Assembly (NCBI GenBank): GCA_008363385.1
Contig: RHKY01000010.1
Location: forward strand, 88,064-152,063
Reading direction: 5' to 3'
Length of the DNA: 64,000 nucleotides
Source of the DNA: Acidobacteriota bacterium
GTDB taxonomy: Bacteria > Acidobacteriota > Thermoanaerobaculia > UBA5066
Shown: in pieces, positions 7,475-15,339 of the stretch
How the letters are laid out: each line of letters opens with the position of its first letter
How positions within the stretch are numbered: the first letter of the stretch is position 1
Made by a program: the position numbers and the translations under genes
Notes under the pieces: model-generated
Database searches by the model: none
What the model was told of the DNA's origin: nothing
The model's input: only the letters and a program-made list of their open reading frames with translations

Positions 7475-8496
7475 GCGGCAAGAAGGATAAGGACGTCCTC
7501 TACGTCGGCATCGACCTCGGAACGTCCCGGAGCGCCATCTCGGCCTCGAACGGGTCGCGGCACGTCGTGGACAGCTACGTCGGCTGGCCCGTGGACATGG
7601 TCGCGCGGAAGGTCGTGAAGAAGCCGATCCTGTTCGGGCGCGAGGCGCTCGACAACCGGCCGATGCTGGACCTCCACCGCCCGCTCGAGCGGGGCCTGAT
7701 CAAGGAGGGCTCCGAGAAGGACGAGGCCGCCGTCCGCGAGCTGCTGCAGCACCTGATCTCGCTCGCGGGCGCCGCGGACGGTCAGAAGGTCCACGCCGTC
7801 GTCGGCGTCCCGGCCGAGGCCCTCCGCGTCTCGCGCCAGAACCTCCGGGCCGCCGTGAAGGGGGTCGCCGACGCGCTCATGATCGTCTCCGAGCCGTTCG
7901 CGGTGGCCTACGGGATGGACGCGCTCCTGCACACGATGATCATCGACATCGGCGCGGGGACCACCGACTTCTGCGTCATGAACGGCCGGTACCCGACCGA
8001 GGACGACCAGCGGACGCTGACGAACGCGGGCGACGCCGTCGACGAGCAGCTCGTCGGCCTGATCCGGACCCGCCACCCCCAGGCGCAGTTCTCCATCCAC
8101 ATGGTGAGGGAGTGGAAGGAGAAGCACAGCTTCGTCGGCGAGAGCCGGGCGCCGGTCGTCGTGACCGTCCCCGTGGCGGGGACCCCGACGCAGCTCGACG
8201 TCACGGCCGAGCTGAAGAAGGCGTGCGAGAGCCTCCTGCCGCCGATCGTCGAGACGATGCTCGACCTCCTGTCGCGCGTGGAGCCGGAGTACCAGGAGCG
8301 GGTCCGCCAGAACGTCCTCCTGGCCGGGGGCGGCTCGCAGATCCCGGGGCTGGCCGGGGCGCTGGAGCGGGCCCTCTCGGGCGTCGGCGGCGGGCGCGTC
8401 CGCGTCGTGGACGACCCGCTCTTCGCCGGAAGCGCCGGCGGCCTCTCCATCGCCCTCGACGCGCCGGTGGAGGACTGGGAGCAGCTCTCGGCATGA
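7471..8496 (+). CDS. MamK-like bacterial actin
   Basis: A 341-residue actin-fold ATPase. Phosphate-1 is YVGIDLGTSRSAISA (residues ~11-25), phosphate-2 is IDIGAGTTDF (~158-167), the adenosine motif is LAGGGSQIPGL near the C-terminus, and a Glu in VSEPFAVAYG (~141) sits where actins hold the hydrolytic Glu. From memory, length and collinear motifs (VGxP, SEPFxVxYG, TLTxAGxxVDE, PEYQxxVxQN) match magnetosome-filament MamK more closely than MreB, ParM or FtsA. No FtsA SHS2 domain or MreB-type amphipathic N-terminus is seen. No magnetosome genes occur here. It is sandwiched with 4-bp overlaps between a wall amidase and a SPOR protein, implying a division or envelope role. Confidence 0.88.
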   Translation: MSGKKDKDVLYVGIDLGTSRSAISASNGSRHVVDSYVGWPVDMVARKVVKKPILFGREALDNRPMLDLHRPLERGLIKEGSEKDEAAVRELLQHLISLAGAADGQKVHAVVGVPAEALRVSRQNLRAAVKGVADALMIVSEPFAVAYGMDALLHTMIIDIGAGTTDFCVMNGRYPTEDDQRTLTNAGDAVDEQLVGLIRTRHPQAQFSIHMVREWKEKHSFVGESRAPVVVTVPVAGTPTQLDVTAELKKACESLLPPIVETMLDLLSRVEPEYQERVRQNVLLAGGGSQIPGLAGALERALSGVGGGRVRVVDDPLFAGSAGGLSIALDAPVEDWEQLSA

Positions 8497-10097
8497 CGAC
8501 GAACGAGATCCCGCTCGACCCGACCTCGACCCAGGCCCGGAAGCGGTTCCTCCCCTCCGTGTCGGAGGTCGTCCGTCTGGTCGCGCAGGGGGATCCCTCG
8601 GCGGACCCGGCGCAGGTCTTCAAGGCCGCGCGGTACGTCTGCTCCGAGGAGCTCGCCCGGGTCAAGCAGGGCGGGGCCGCCGCTCCGGCCGAGGAGCTGG
8701 CCTCGCGGGTCCACGAGATCCTGCGGAAGGGATACCCGCCCCCTTCGGGCGCGCGGCCCGAGGCGGCGCCCGCCCAGCCGCCGTCTCCTCCTTCCGCGCC
8801 TTCTATTCGCACCCCCTCCGGCACGAGCGACGACCCCTTCAGCGAGACGACGGGCGCCCTCGACCTGCGCTGGGAGCCCGACGAGCGCGAGCCGTTCGAG
8901 GAGGGGGCGCCCGCGCCGCCTCCCGGCTCCCCCGCTCCGGCCGCCGAGCCGTTCGAGCTGGCGGCCACCCCGCCCCCGCCGCCGGCGCCGTTCCTCCTGG
9001 AGGACGTCGCGCGTCAGGACGAGGAGCGAGCCGGGGCCATGGAGAAGGGCGAGGAGAGCGGGCGCGGGATCCCCGGCGAGGAGACCCTGACGCGCCTGGA
9101 GCGAGAAGCGGCCGAGCTCCCCCTGGCGAGCGTCTTCCCCAGGGCGGCGGCTCACGCCCCGACGGAGCCCCTTCCCCCCCTGCGCTTCGGCGGGGCGGCC
9201 GCCGGGGCGCCGGCCGCGGCGGAGGATCAGGCACCGACGGAGGCCCCGCCCGGGGAAGAAGCGCCGCCGCGCCGCCCGGACTGGGACCGGCCCTTCCTCC
9301 CCGAGCGGGTCCCGTTCCAGACCCCGGAGCCCCCGCAGCGCGCCCCGCGGCTCCTCGTCGCCGCCGGGTCCGTCGTCGTCCTCCTCGCGGTGGCCGGCGT
9401 GGCGTGGGTCTACCTGGGCGGAGGGAAGCTCCCCTCGGTCCCGTTCCTTTCGGGCGGAGCCCCGAAGCCGACGACGTCGCCCGTGCCGTACCTTCCCGCC
9501 TCGGCCGAGACCGAGGTCGCGCCGGAGCCGACGGCGGTGACCGTCCTCGTCCCGACGGAGCTCCCGGTCCCGACCCCCGTCGCCCCGGCGCCCACCGCCG
9601 TCCCGGCGCCGGCGGCGACCGTCGCGCCCCTGGCGGTGGCCACTCGCGTCCCGCCCGCTCCCGCCCCGGCCGCCGAGACGCCGAGCCCCGTCCCCGTGAC
9701 GCGCGTGGCCTCCCGGCCCACGGAGCCCGCGCCGGAGGCCCCGGCGGCGGGATCCGTGCCGCCGGCCCGGCCCGCCGAGGGCGCGGGGAGCCTGCCCCGC
9801 CAGAACCGCCCGGCGAGCCTCGTCTCGCCCGACTGGGCGGGCAAGGAGCCAGCGTTCGTCCTCCACTTCGCCTCGTACCGGGACCGGGCGCTCGCCGAGA
9901 AAGACGCGCAGAAGCTGGCGCGCTCGCACGGCCGGCCCGCCTTCGCGCTCGAGGTCGACCTGGGGGCGAAGGGGACCTACTTCCGGAGCGTCCTCTCAGG
10001 GTTCGCCTCCGGCGAGGAGGCGCTCGCCTTCCGCGAGGAGCTGTCGGCGGGCGGGGCGACCGGGGTCGGCTTCGTCTACCGGGTCACCGGGAAGTAG
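8493..10097 (+). CDS. SPOR-domain single-pass membrane protein
   Basis: A 534-residue protein whose ATG overlaps the actin stop. Residues 1-80 are a charged, helical cytoplasmic domain (SVSEVVRLVAQGDPSADPAQ). A long Pro/Ala/Glu-rich disordered region follows to ~285, one transmembrane helix lies at ~287-308 (LLVAAGSVVVLLAVAGVAWVYL), then a Pro/Thr/Val-rich periplasmic linker. The C-terminal ~80 residues form a SPOR domain (FVLHFASYRDRALAEKDAQK ... FRSVLSGFASGEEALAF), a fold that binds glycan strands stripped of stem peptides, the very product of amidases. The topology would connect a cytoplasmic partner, plausibly the actin, to septal peptidoglycan. That connection is inference. Confidence 0.85.
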   Translation: MTTNEIPLDPTSTQARKRFLPSVSEVVRLVAQGDPSADPAQVFKAARYVCSEELARVKQGGAAAPAEELASRVHEILRKGYPPPSGARPEAAPAQPPSPPSAPSIRTPSGTSDDPFSETTGALDLRWEPDEREPFEEGAPAPPPGSPAPAAEPFELAATPPPPPAPFLLEDVARQDEERAGAMEKGEESGRGIPGEETLTRLEREAAELPLASVFPRAAAHAPTEPLPPLRFGGAAAGAPAAAEDQAPTEAPPGEEAPPRRPDWDRPFLPERVPFQTPEPPQRAPRLLVAAGSVVVLLAVAGVAWVYLGGGKLPSVPFLSGGAPKPTTSPVPYLPASAETEVAPEPTAVTVLVPTELPVPTPVAPAPTAVPAPAATVAPLAVATRVPPAPAPAAETPSPVPVTRVASRPTEPAPEAPAAGSVPPARPAEGAGSLPRQNRPASLVSPDWAGKEPAFVLHFASYRDRALAEKDAQKLARSHGRPAFALEVDLGAKGTYFRSVLSGFASGEEALAFREELSAGGATGVGFVYRVTGK

Positions 10098-10110
10098 CCG
10101 GGCGCCCCGG

Positions 10111-10821
10111 TCACGGGTTCGTCTGCCAGACCTCCAGGGAGGTGGCCATGGCGCGCCCCGGGAGCGCGACCAGGGCGACGACGGCCGCCGCGACGTCGTC
10201 CGGCAGGATCGACTTCACCGGGTCGGCCGGCGTCCCGGCCTTGCGGGCGAGGTCCGTGGCGACGGTCGACGGGAAGACGCACGTCACCCGGACGTCGAAC
10301 TTCCGGGCCTCGCACATCATGGCCTCCGACAGCCCCGCCAGGCCGAACTTCGAGGCGCAGTAGGGCCCGCCCCCCGCGAAGCCCCTCCGGCCCGCCGTGG
10401 AGGCGATGTTGACGACGTGCCCCCTCCGGCGCGCCTTCATCCCGGGCAGGACCGCCCGGGCCATCAGGAACGGGCCGCGCAGGTTCACCGCCAGGATCCG
10501 GTCGAAGACGAGGGCGTCGAACTTGTCGATCGGCCCGGAGGCGAAGATGCCGGCGTTGTTGACGAGGACGTCGACCGGCCCGAGCGCCTGCTCGGCGGCG
10601 GCCACGCAGCGGGCCACGTCCCCCTCCTCGGAGACGTCGCCGACGAGGACCACGCTCTTGACGCCGAGCGGTTTGACCTCCCGCTGCGCCTCGGTCAGGT
10701 TCTTCCGCGTCTTGCCCATCAGGGCGACGTGCGCCCCTTGCCGGGCGAAGGCCCGGGCGATCGCCCGGCCGATCCCCCGGCCGGCTCCCGTCACGAGGAC
10801 GACGCTCCCTTCGAGGTCCAT
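10111..10821 (-). CDS. Short-chain dehydrogenase/reductase
   Basis: A 236-residue classical SDR. The NAD(P)-binding motif TGAGRGIG is at residues 12-19, NNAG at ~88-91, the catalytic Ser in IASTAG, and YCASK (Tyr/Lys) at ~153-157. The substrate cannot be read from sequence; FabG-like 3-oxoacyl reduction is one possibility, but the gene stands alone, convergent with the SPOR gene, with no fatty-acid genes nearby. GGAAGGA lies upstream of the ATG, and TAAGAT (complement of 10843-10848) is a possible -10. Confidence 0.85.
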   Translation of the reverse strand: MDLEGSVVLVTGAGRGIGRAIARAFARQGAHVALMGKTRKNLTEAQREVKPLGVKSVVLVGDVSEEGDVARCVAAAEQALGPVDVLVNNAGIFASGPIDKFDALVFDRILAVNLRGPFLMARAVLPGMKARRRGHVVNIASTAGRRGFAGGGPYCASKFGLAGLSEAMMCEARKFDVRVTCVFPSTVATDLARKAGTPADPVKSILPDDVAAAVVALVALPGRAMATSLEVWQTNP

Positions 10822-10905
10822 CGGGGGCTCCTTCCGGGGCGGATCTTATGCGCCCCCGATCCTCCCCGTTGCCGCCCCGCCGGATTTCCGAGATCCTGTA
10901 CGCCG

Positions 10906-12702
10906 TTGAAGCGCCCCTTCCTCGCCCTCCTCGTCCTCGCGGCGGCGTCGGCAGCGCGTCCGGCCGAGCCCGCGCCCGCGGGCCGGTCGGTGCCCGGGCT
11001 GTACGTCGACCGCCTCCCCGGGAGCCTGGCCGGGACGTGGGAGTTCGCGCTCGACGACACGCCGCTCGGCCCCGAAGGGCTCGCGGCGCTGACGTGGCGC
11101 CCGCTGGAGGTGCCGGGGAGCTGGCAGGCCCAGGGGGTCTCGGGGCACGGGACCGCGTGGTACCGGGTCCGCTTCGAGCTCGACCCGGGGCTCTCCGGCC
11201 CGCCGCTCGCCTTCGTCTGCCGGCAGATCCGCGACGCCGACGAGGTCTACCTGGACGGGCAGCTCGTCGGGCGGACCGGGTCGCTCCCGCCCGCCTACGA
11301 CAAGGGGACCCTCGTCTGGCGGGTCTACGAGCTGCCGGCCACGCTCACGGCGCGCCCCGGGCCCCACACGCTCGCCGTGAGGGTCCACAACCCCGGGCCC
11401 CGCGCCGGGGGGATCCTGGGCGAGCCCACCCTCGACACGGTCTCGGCGGCGTTCCTGAAGCGGATGCGCGCCGAGGCCCCGCGGGCGCTCCTCGGGGCCG
11501 CGTTCGCCTCGCTCGGCCTCTTCTCGCTCTTCCTGTTCGTCCGGGACCGCGAGCAGCGCGACTTCCTCTTCTTCTTCCTGGCCACGGCCGCCACGGCCGT
11601 CTACGTCTCGACGTGGCTTTCGGTCTGGACCTCCTCCTCCGTGCCGCTGTCGACCCTGTTCCGGGGGAACCTCGCCGCGACGTTCCTGATCCCGGGCCTT
11701 TTCCTCCTCTTCTTCCTCGCCTTCTTCGACCGGGCCACCCTCGCGCGCCACCGCGCCTTCCTCGTCCTGTCCGGAGCCGGGTCGCTCGTCTGCCTCCTGT
11801 GGCCTCGGGTGGACGACCTCTACTACGTCCTGGCCGCCGGCTACGTCGTCACCGGGGCGATCACCATCGACGTCCTGGTCCTGCTCTGGGGCGACGCGCG
11901 CCGGCGGGCGCCGTACGCCCGCTGGCTCTTCGCGGGGACGGCGGCCGTCGTCCTGGCGGTGGCCCACGACGTCGCCCAGGACTACGGGGCCCTCGGCGAC
12001 CCGGTCGGCACGGTCCGCCTCTTCGGACCCGTCTACTTCGTCTACATGGCGTCCTTCCTGGCCGCCATGGCCGACCGGTTCGCCCACCTCCGGATGGCGG
12101 CCTCGACCGACCCTCTGACGGGCCTGGCCAACCGGGCCGTCCTCTTCGACCGGATCGCGCTCGAGATCGCCCGGGCGCGGCGGAGCGGGCACCCGGTCGC
12201 CCTTTCGATCCTGGACCTCGACCACTTCAAGCGGTTCAACGACCGGTTCGGCCACGTCGCCGGGGACCGGCTCCTGGCGGCCGCCGCGCGCGCCCTGCAG
12301 GCCTCGGTCAGGGACACGGACCTGGCGGCCCGGTTCGGCGGCGAGGAGTTCGCCGTCCTCCTCCCCGAGGCCGACGCGGAGCGGGCCCTCGCCTGCCTCG
12401 AGAGGATCCGGACCGCGGTGGCGGGCCTGAGGGTCTCGGGGGCCGCGGAGGGGACGACGGTCTCGATCGGGCTGGCCGTCTTCGACCCGCTCGAGCGGGC
12501 GACGATCTCGCCGACGGCGTGGCTGAGGCAGGCCGACGCGGCGCTCTACACGGCCAAGGCCCGGGGGCGCAACCAGGTCGTCACGGCGGTCGGCGAGCCG
12601 CCGCGGAGCTCCGCCTCGGGGATCCCGATGGTGGGACCGAGGAGGCGGCGGCCGTCGAGCACCGGGACGGCGGCCGTCCCGCCGGGGAGCCCGTCGGAGT
12701 GA
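10906..12702 (+). CDS. Membrane-bound diguanylate cyclase with periplasmic jelly-roll sensor
   Basis: A 598-residue GGEEF protein synthesising c-di-GMP from two GTP. A signal peptide is followed by a periplasmic beta-rich domain (~25-185; WEFALDDTPLG ... VPGSWQAQG) resembling 7TM-DISM or GH2 sugar-binding jelly rolls. About seven hydrophobic helices span ~190-390, and the GGDEF domain covers ~400-565. The active site is intact as GGEEF (~478-482), and an RxxD inhibitory site (RDTD) lies five residues upstream, so product inhibition is expected. TTG is used as start because no ATG or GTG precedes the signal peptide closely. A GATCCT hexamer lies 8 nt upstream. The periplasmic ligand is unknown. 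Confidence 0.87.
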   Translation: MKRPFLALLVLAAASAARPAEPAPAGRSVPGLYVDRLPGSLAGTWEFALDDTPLGPEGLAALTWRPLEVPGSWQAQGVSGHGTAWYRVRFELDPGLSGPPLAFVCRQIRDADEVYLDGQLVGRTGSLPPAYDKGTLVWRVYELPATLTARPGPHTLAVRVHNPGPRAGGILGEPTLDTVSAAFLKRMRAEAPRALLGAAFASLGLFSLFLFVRDREQRDFLFFFLATAATAVYVSTWLSVWTSSSVPLSTLFRGNLAATFLIPGLFLLFFLAFFDRATLARHRAFLVLSGAGSLVCLLWPRVDDLYYVLAAGYVVTGAITIDVLVLLWGDARRRAPYARWLFAGTAAVVLAVAHDVAQDYGALGDPVGTVRLFGPVYFVYMASFLAAMADRFAHLRMAASTDPLTGLANRAVLFDRIALEIARARRSGHPVALSILDLDHFKRFNDRFGHVAGDRLLAAAARALQASVRDTDLAARFGGEEFAVLLPEADAERALACLERIRTAVAGLRVSGAAEGTTVSIGLAVFDPLERATISPTAWLRQADAALYTAKARGRNQVVTAVGEPPRSSASGIPMVGPRRRRPSSTGTAAVPPGSPSE

Positions 12703-12724
12703 ACGGCCCCGGGAAGGAGGGGAG

Positions 12725-13168
12725 ATGAGGCGGACGCGCGTGGAGACCGACAGCCCGTGGGAGCGGCGCTTCGGCTACGCCCGCGCCGTGCGGGCCGGGA
12801 GCTTCGTCGCCGTCTCCGGGACGGTGGCGGCGGACGGGGCCGGCCTCCCGCTGGCGCGCGATCCGTACGGGCAGGCGGCGGCCGTCTTCCGGAAGATCGG
12901 CGAGGCGCTGGGACGCGTCGGCGGGTCGCTCTCGGACGTGGTGCGCCTCAGGGTCCACTACGTCTCGCCCGACGTGGCGAGCGGGTTCCTCGAGGCGCTG
13001 AACGAGGCCTTCCCCGCGGGCGCTCCCGCGCTGACGACGGTCCGCGTCGCCGAGCTGGTCGGCCCCGAGTACCTCCTGGAGGTGGAGGCCGACGCGGTCC
13101 TCGAGGAGGCCGCGGCGCCGGCACGGCGGGAGGAGCGGCCGCCGGGCTGGGACCAGGGAGAGGACTGA
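12725..13168 (+). CDS. RidA/YjgF family protein
   Basis: A 147-residue member of the RidA family, which hydrolyses reactive enamine/imine intermediates from pyridoxal-phosphate enzymes or serves related roles. Features: WERRFGYARAVRAGSFVAVSGT at the N-terminus, VVRLRVHYVSPD in the middle, and PALTTVRVAELVGPEYLLEVEADA with the conserved Arg near residue 107. A charged ~20-residue C-terminal tail extends beyond the usual fold. A strong ribosome site (GGAAGGAGGGGAG) precedes the ATG; the gene follows the diguanylate cyclase by 22 bp and may share its transcript. Confidence 0.85.
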   Translation: MRRTRVETDSPWERRFGYARAVRAGSFVAVSGTVAADGAGLPLARDPYGQAAAVFRKIGEALGRVGGSLSDVVRLRVHYVSPDVASGFLEALNEAFPAGAPALTTVRVAELVGPEYLLEVEADAVLEEAAAPARREERPPGWDQGED

Positions 13169-13199
13169 CCGGTCCCCGGGGAGCCCGGGACCGCGCGGC

Positions 13200-14306
13200 T
13201 CAGGGCGGGGCGTCGGGGTCGAAGAGGGCGAGCTGGGCGGAGGGCCTGCGCGGCCTCGGGTCGGGGCCGTCGCAGAAGCCGTGGACCGAGACGCCGAGGA
13301 GCCTCACGGGGCGGCTCGCCGCCTCGGTCCGGGTCAGCATCCTCCGGGCCCGTTCCAGTATCGAGGCCTCGTCCTGCACCGCCGGGAGCTCCGTGACGCT
13401 CCGCGTGACGGTGGTGAAGTCGGCGTAGCGGACCTTCAGCGTGACCGTCCGCCCGAAGAGGCGCCTCTTCCCCAGCCAGGCGGAGACGCGCCCCGACATC
13501 GACCGGAGCGGCTCCTCCAGGGCCTCCACGCCGGTGAGGTCCGTGTCGAACGTCCGCTCGGCGCCGGCCGACTTCGAGGCCCGGTCCGGGACGACGGGGC
13601 GGTCGTCGATCCCGAAGGAGAGCCGCCGGAGCGTCTCGCAGGAGCTGCCGACCGCCCGCCGCAGCGTCTCCTCGGGGGCCTCCCGGACGTCGACGAGCCG
13701 GTGGACGCCCGCGTCCCGGAGGCGGCGCGCGGTGACGGGTCCGACCCCCCAGAGCGCGTCCACCGGCAGTCTCGAGAGGAACGCCTCGAGGTTGCGCGGC
13801 GCGACGACCGTCAGGCCGTCGGGCTTTCGCCACCCCGAGGCGAGCTTGGCCAGGAACTTGTTGGGCGCCACCCCCGCCGACGCCGTGAGCCCCGTCGCCT
13901 CGCGGACCGCGGCCTTCAGCCGCCGCGCCACCTCGACGCCGAGCGGCTCCCCCCAGGCGTTCTGGGTGACGTCGAGGAAGGCCTCGTCGATCGAGAGCGG
14001 CTCCACGAGCGGCGTCACCGAGCGGAAGATCCCGAAGACGACCGCCGACACCTCCTTGTAGCGCGCGAAGCGGGGCCGCACGACGACGAGTCCGGGGCAG
14101 AGCCTCACGGCCCGCGCCGTCGGCATCGCCGAGAAGACGCCGAACCGCCGCGCCTCGTAGCTGGCGGCGGCCACGACGCCCCGGCGGGCCGCGTCGCCGC
14201 CGACCGCCACCGGCCGCCCGGCGAGGCGGGGGTCGTCGCGCTGCTCGACGGACGCGAAGAAGGCGTCCATGTCGACGTGGACGATCTTCCGGGGGGCCGG
14301 CTCCAC
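13200..14306 (-). CDS. dinB: DNA polymerase IV (Y-family translesion polymerase)
   Basis: A 368-residue Y-family polymerase for error-prone lesion bypass. Metal-binding motifs are present: HVDMDAFFASVEQRDDP at ~9-25 and LSIDEAFLDVT at ~100-110. Helix-hairpin-helix DNA-contact motifs follow (LWGVGPVTARRL), then the little-finger domain to ~350. No beta-clamp-binding peptide is obvious at the C-terminus, which ends LALFDPDAPP, so LALF may fill that role. The GTG start is preceded by CAGAAT exactly 6 nt upstream without a Shine-Dalgarno, suggesting leaderless mRNA. No LexA box was recognised. Confidence 0.93.
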   Translation of the reverse strand: MEPAPRKIVHVDMDAFFASVEQRDDPRLAGRPVAVGGDAARRGVVAAASYEARRFGVFSAMPTARAVRLCPGLVVVRPRFARYKEVSAVVFGIFRSVTPLVEPLSIDEAFLDVTQNAWGEPLGVEVARRLKAAVREATGLTASAGVAPNKFLAKLASGWRKPDGLTVVAPRNLEAFLSRLPVDALWGVGPVTARRLRDAGVHRLVDVREAPEETLRRAVGSSCETLRRLSFGIDDRPVVPDRASKSAGAERTFDTDLTGVEALEEPLRSMSGRVSAWLGKRRLFGRTVTLKVRYADFTTVTRSVTELPAVQDEASILERARRMLTRTEAASRPVRLLGVSVHGFCDGPDPRPRRPSAQLALFDPDAPP

Positions 14307-14312
14307 GGGAGG

Positions 14313-14318
14313 ATTCTG
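14313..14318 (-). promoter_or_regulatory. Candidate -10 of dinB (leaderless arrangement)
   Basis: On the minus strand CAGAAT ends 6 nt before the dinB GTG (bases CCTCCC between). No Shine-Dalgarno can fit. The geometry matches other starts in this window. Confidence 0.45.
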
Positions 14319-14424
14319 ACGCCCCGGCCCGGCCCGCGGGCTTCCGGCCGAGCGTTTCCGGGCGCGCCGGGGCGGCCGCGGGTGTGCGACACTGGCCGGC
14401 GAACCGGTCGAAGGGAGAGAGGGG

Positions 14425-15339
14425 ATGCCGACGACGAGGGTCCCGCGCGCGCCGTCCGTCGACTTCGACGTGTGGGGCTGCCGCGGCTCACGCGGTCTGA
14501 CGCCGGGCCGCTCCGCGTACGGGACGCGGACGTCCTGCTACTCGCTCCTCGGCGGAGAGGACGTCGTCGTCTTCGACGCCGGGAGCGGCCTGGCGATGCT
14601 GGGGGCGGCGCTCACGCGGGAGGCGAGGTTCTCGCGGGTGAAGCGCGTCTGGGTGCTCCTGTCGCACGCGCACATGGACCACTGGGAGGGGCTGAAGGAC
14701 GTCGACTGGTTCTGGAAGCGGGACCGGCCGCTCGCCGTGACGCTCCTCGGGACGGCCGAGGCGCTCCAGACCGTGGCTCGCGCGTTCGAGCCCCCCTCGT
14801 ACGTCCCGCTCCGGACCCTGGTCTCCGGGGGCCCGGTCTCCGTCGTCGAGGTCCCCCTCCGGGCGGGCGACGAGCGGGAGGTCGGCCCCTTCGGCGTCCG
14901 CGTCGTCGCCCTCCACCACTACTCCGGGGAGGGGGCCACGAAGCGGGTCCTGGACGCCGTCGGGTTCCAGGTGAGCCGCGACGGCGGGCCGGTCGTGGCG
15001 TACGTCTCGGACCACGAGCCGCCCCGGGACGGCGGCGGGGCCGAGGAGAGCCTCCTGGCTGGGGCCGACCTCGCCCTGGGGGACGCCCACTTCGCCCGCC
15101 GGGACGACGAGCGGCACGGCCACGGCTCGCAGGAGTTCTGGGCCTCGGCCGCACGCGCCCACCCGAAGACGCTCGTCGTGGCCGGCCACCTCGGGCCCCT
15201 CCTGGCCGACTCGGGGATCCGCGAGGCCGCCTCGCGGCACGGACGCCGCCTTCCCAACTTCGTCCTGGCCCGCGAGGGCGACACCTGGCGCTGGAACGGG
15301 CGCGAGCGGCGCTTCGGCCGGCGGGGGAGCCGCGGGTGA
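14425..15339 (+). CDS. MBL-fold metallo-hydrolase (PhnP-like group)
   Basis: A 304-residue cytoplasmic metallo-beta-lactamase-fold hydrolase. The N-terminus WGCRGSRGLTPGRSAYGTRTSC and DAGSGL belong to the COG1235/PhnP-like group. The dinuclear metal motif is SHAHMDHWEG at ~76-85; further ligands are the Asp in YVSDHEPP, the His in GDAHF and the His in VAGHLGP. This group includes cyclic-phosphate and cyclic-nucleotide phosphodiesterases. Its TGA overlaps the GTG of a class III nucleotide cyclase, so a role in breaking down that cyclase's product is an attractive but untested inference. A purine-rich ribosome site precedes the ATG. Confidence 0.85.
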   Translation: MPTTRVPRAPSVDFDVWGCRGSRGLTPGRSAYGTRTSCYSLLGGEDVVVFDAGSGLAMLGAALTREARFSRVKRVWVLLSHAHMDHWEGLKDVDWFWKRDRPLAVTLLGTAEALQTVARAFEPPSYVPLRTLVSGGPVSVVEVPLRAGDEREVGPFGVRVVALHHYSGEGATKRVLDAVGFQVSRDGGPVVAYVSDHEPPRDGGGAEESLLAGADLALGDAHFARRDDERHGHGSQEFWASAARAHPKTLVVAGHLGPLLADSGIREAASRHGRRLPNFVLAREGDTWRWNGRERRFGRRGSRG

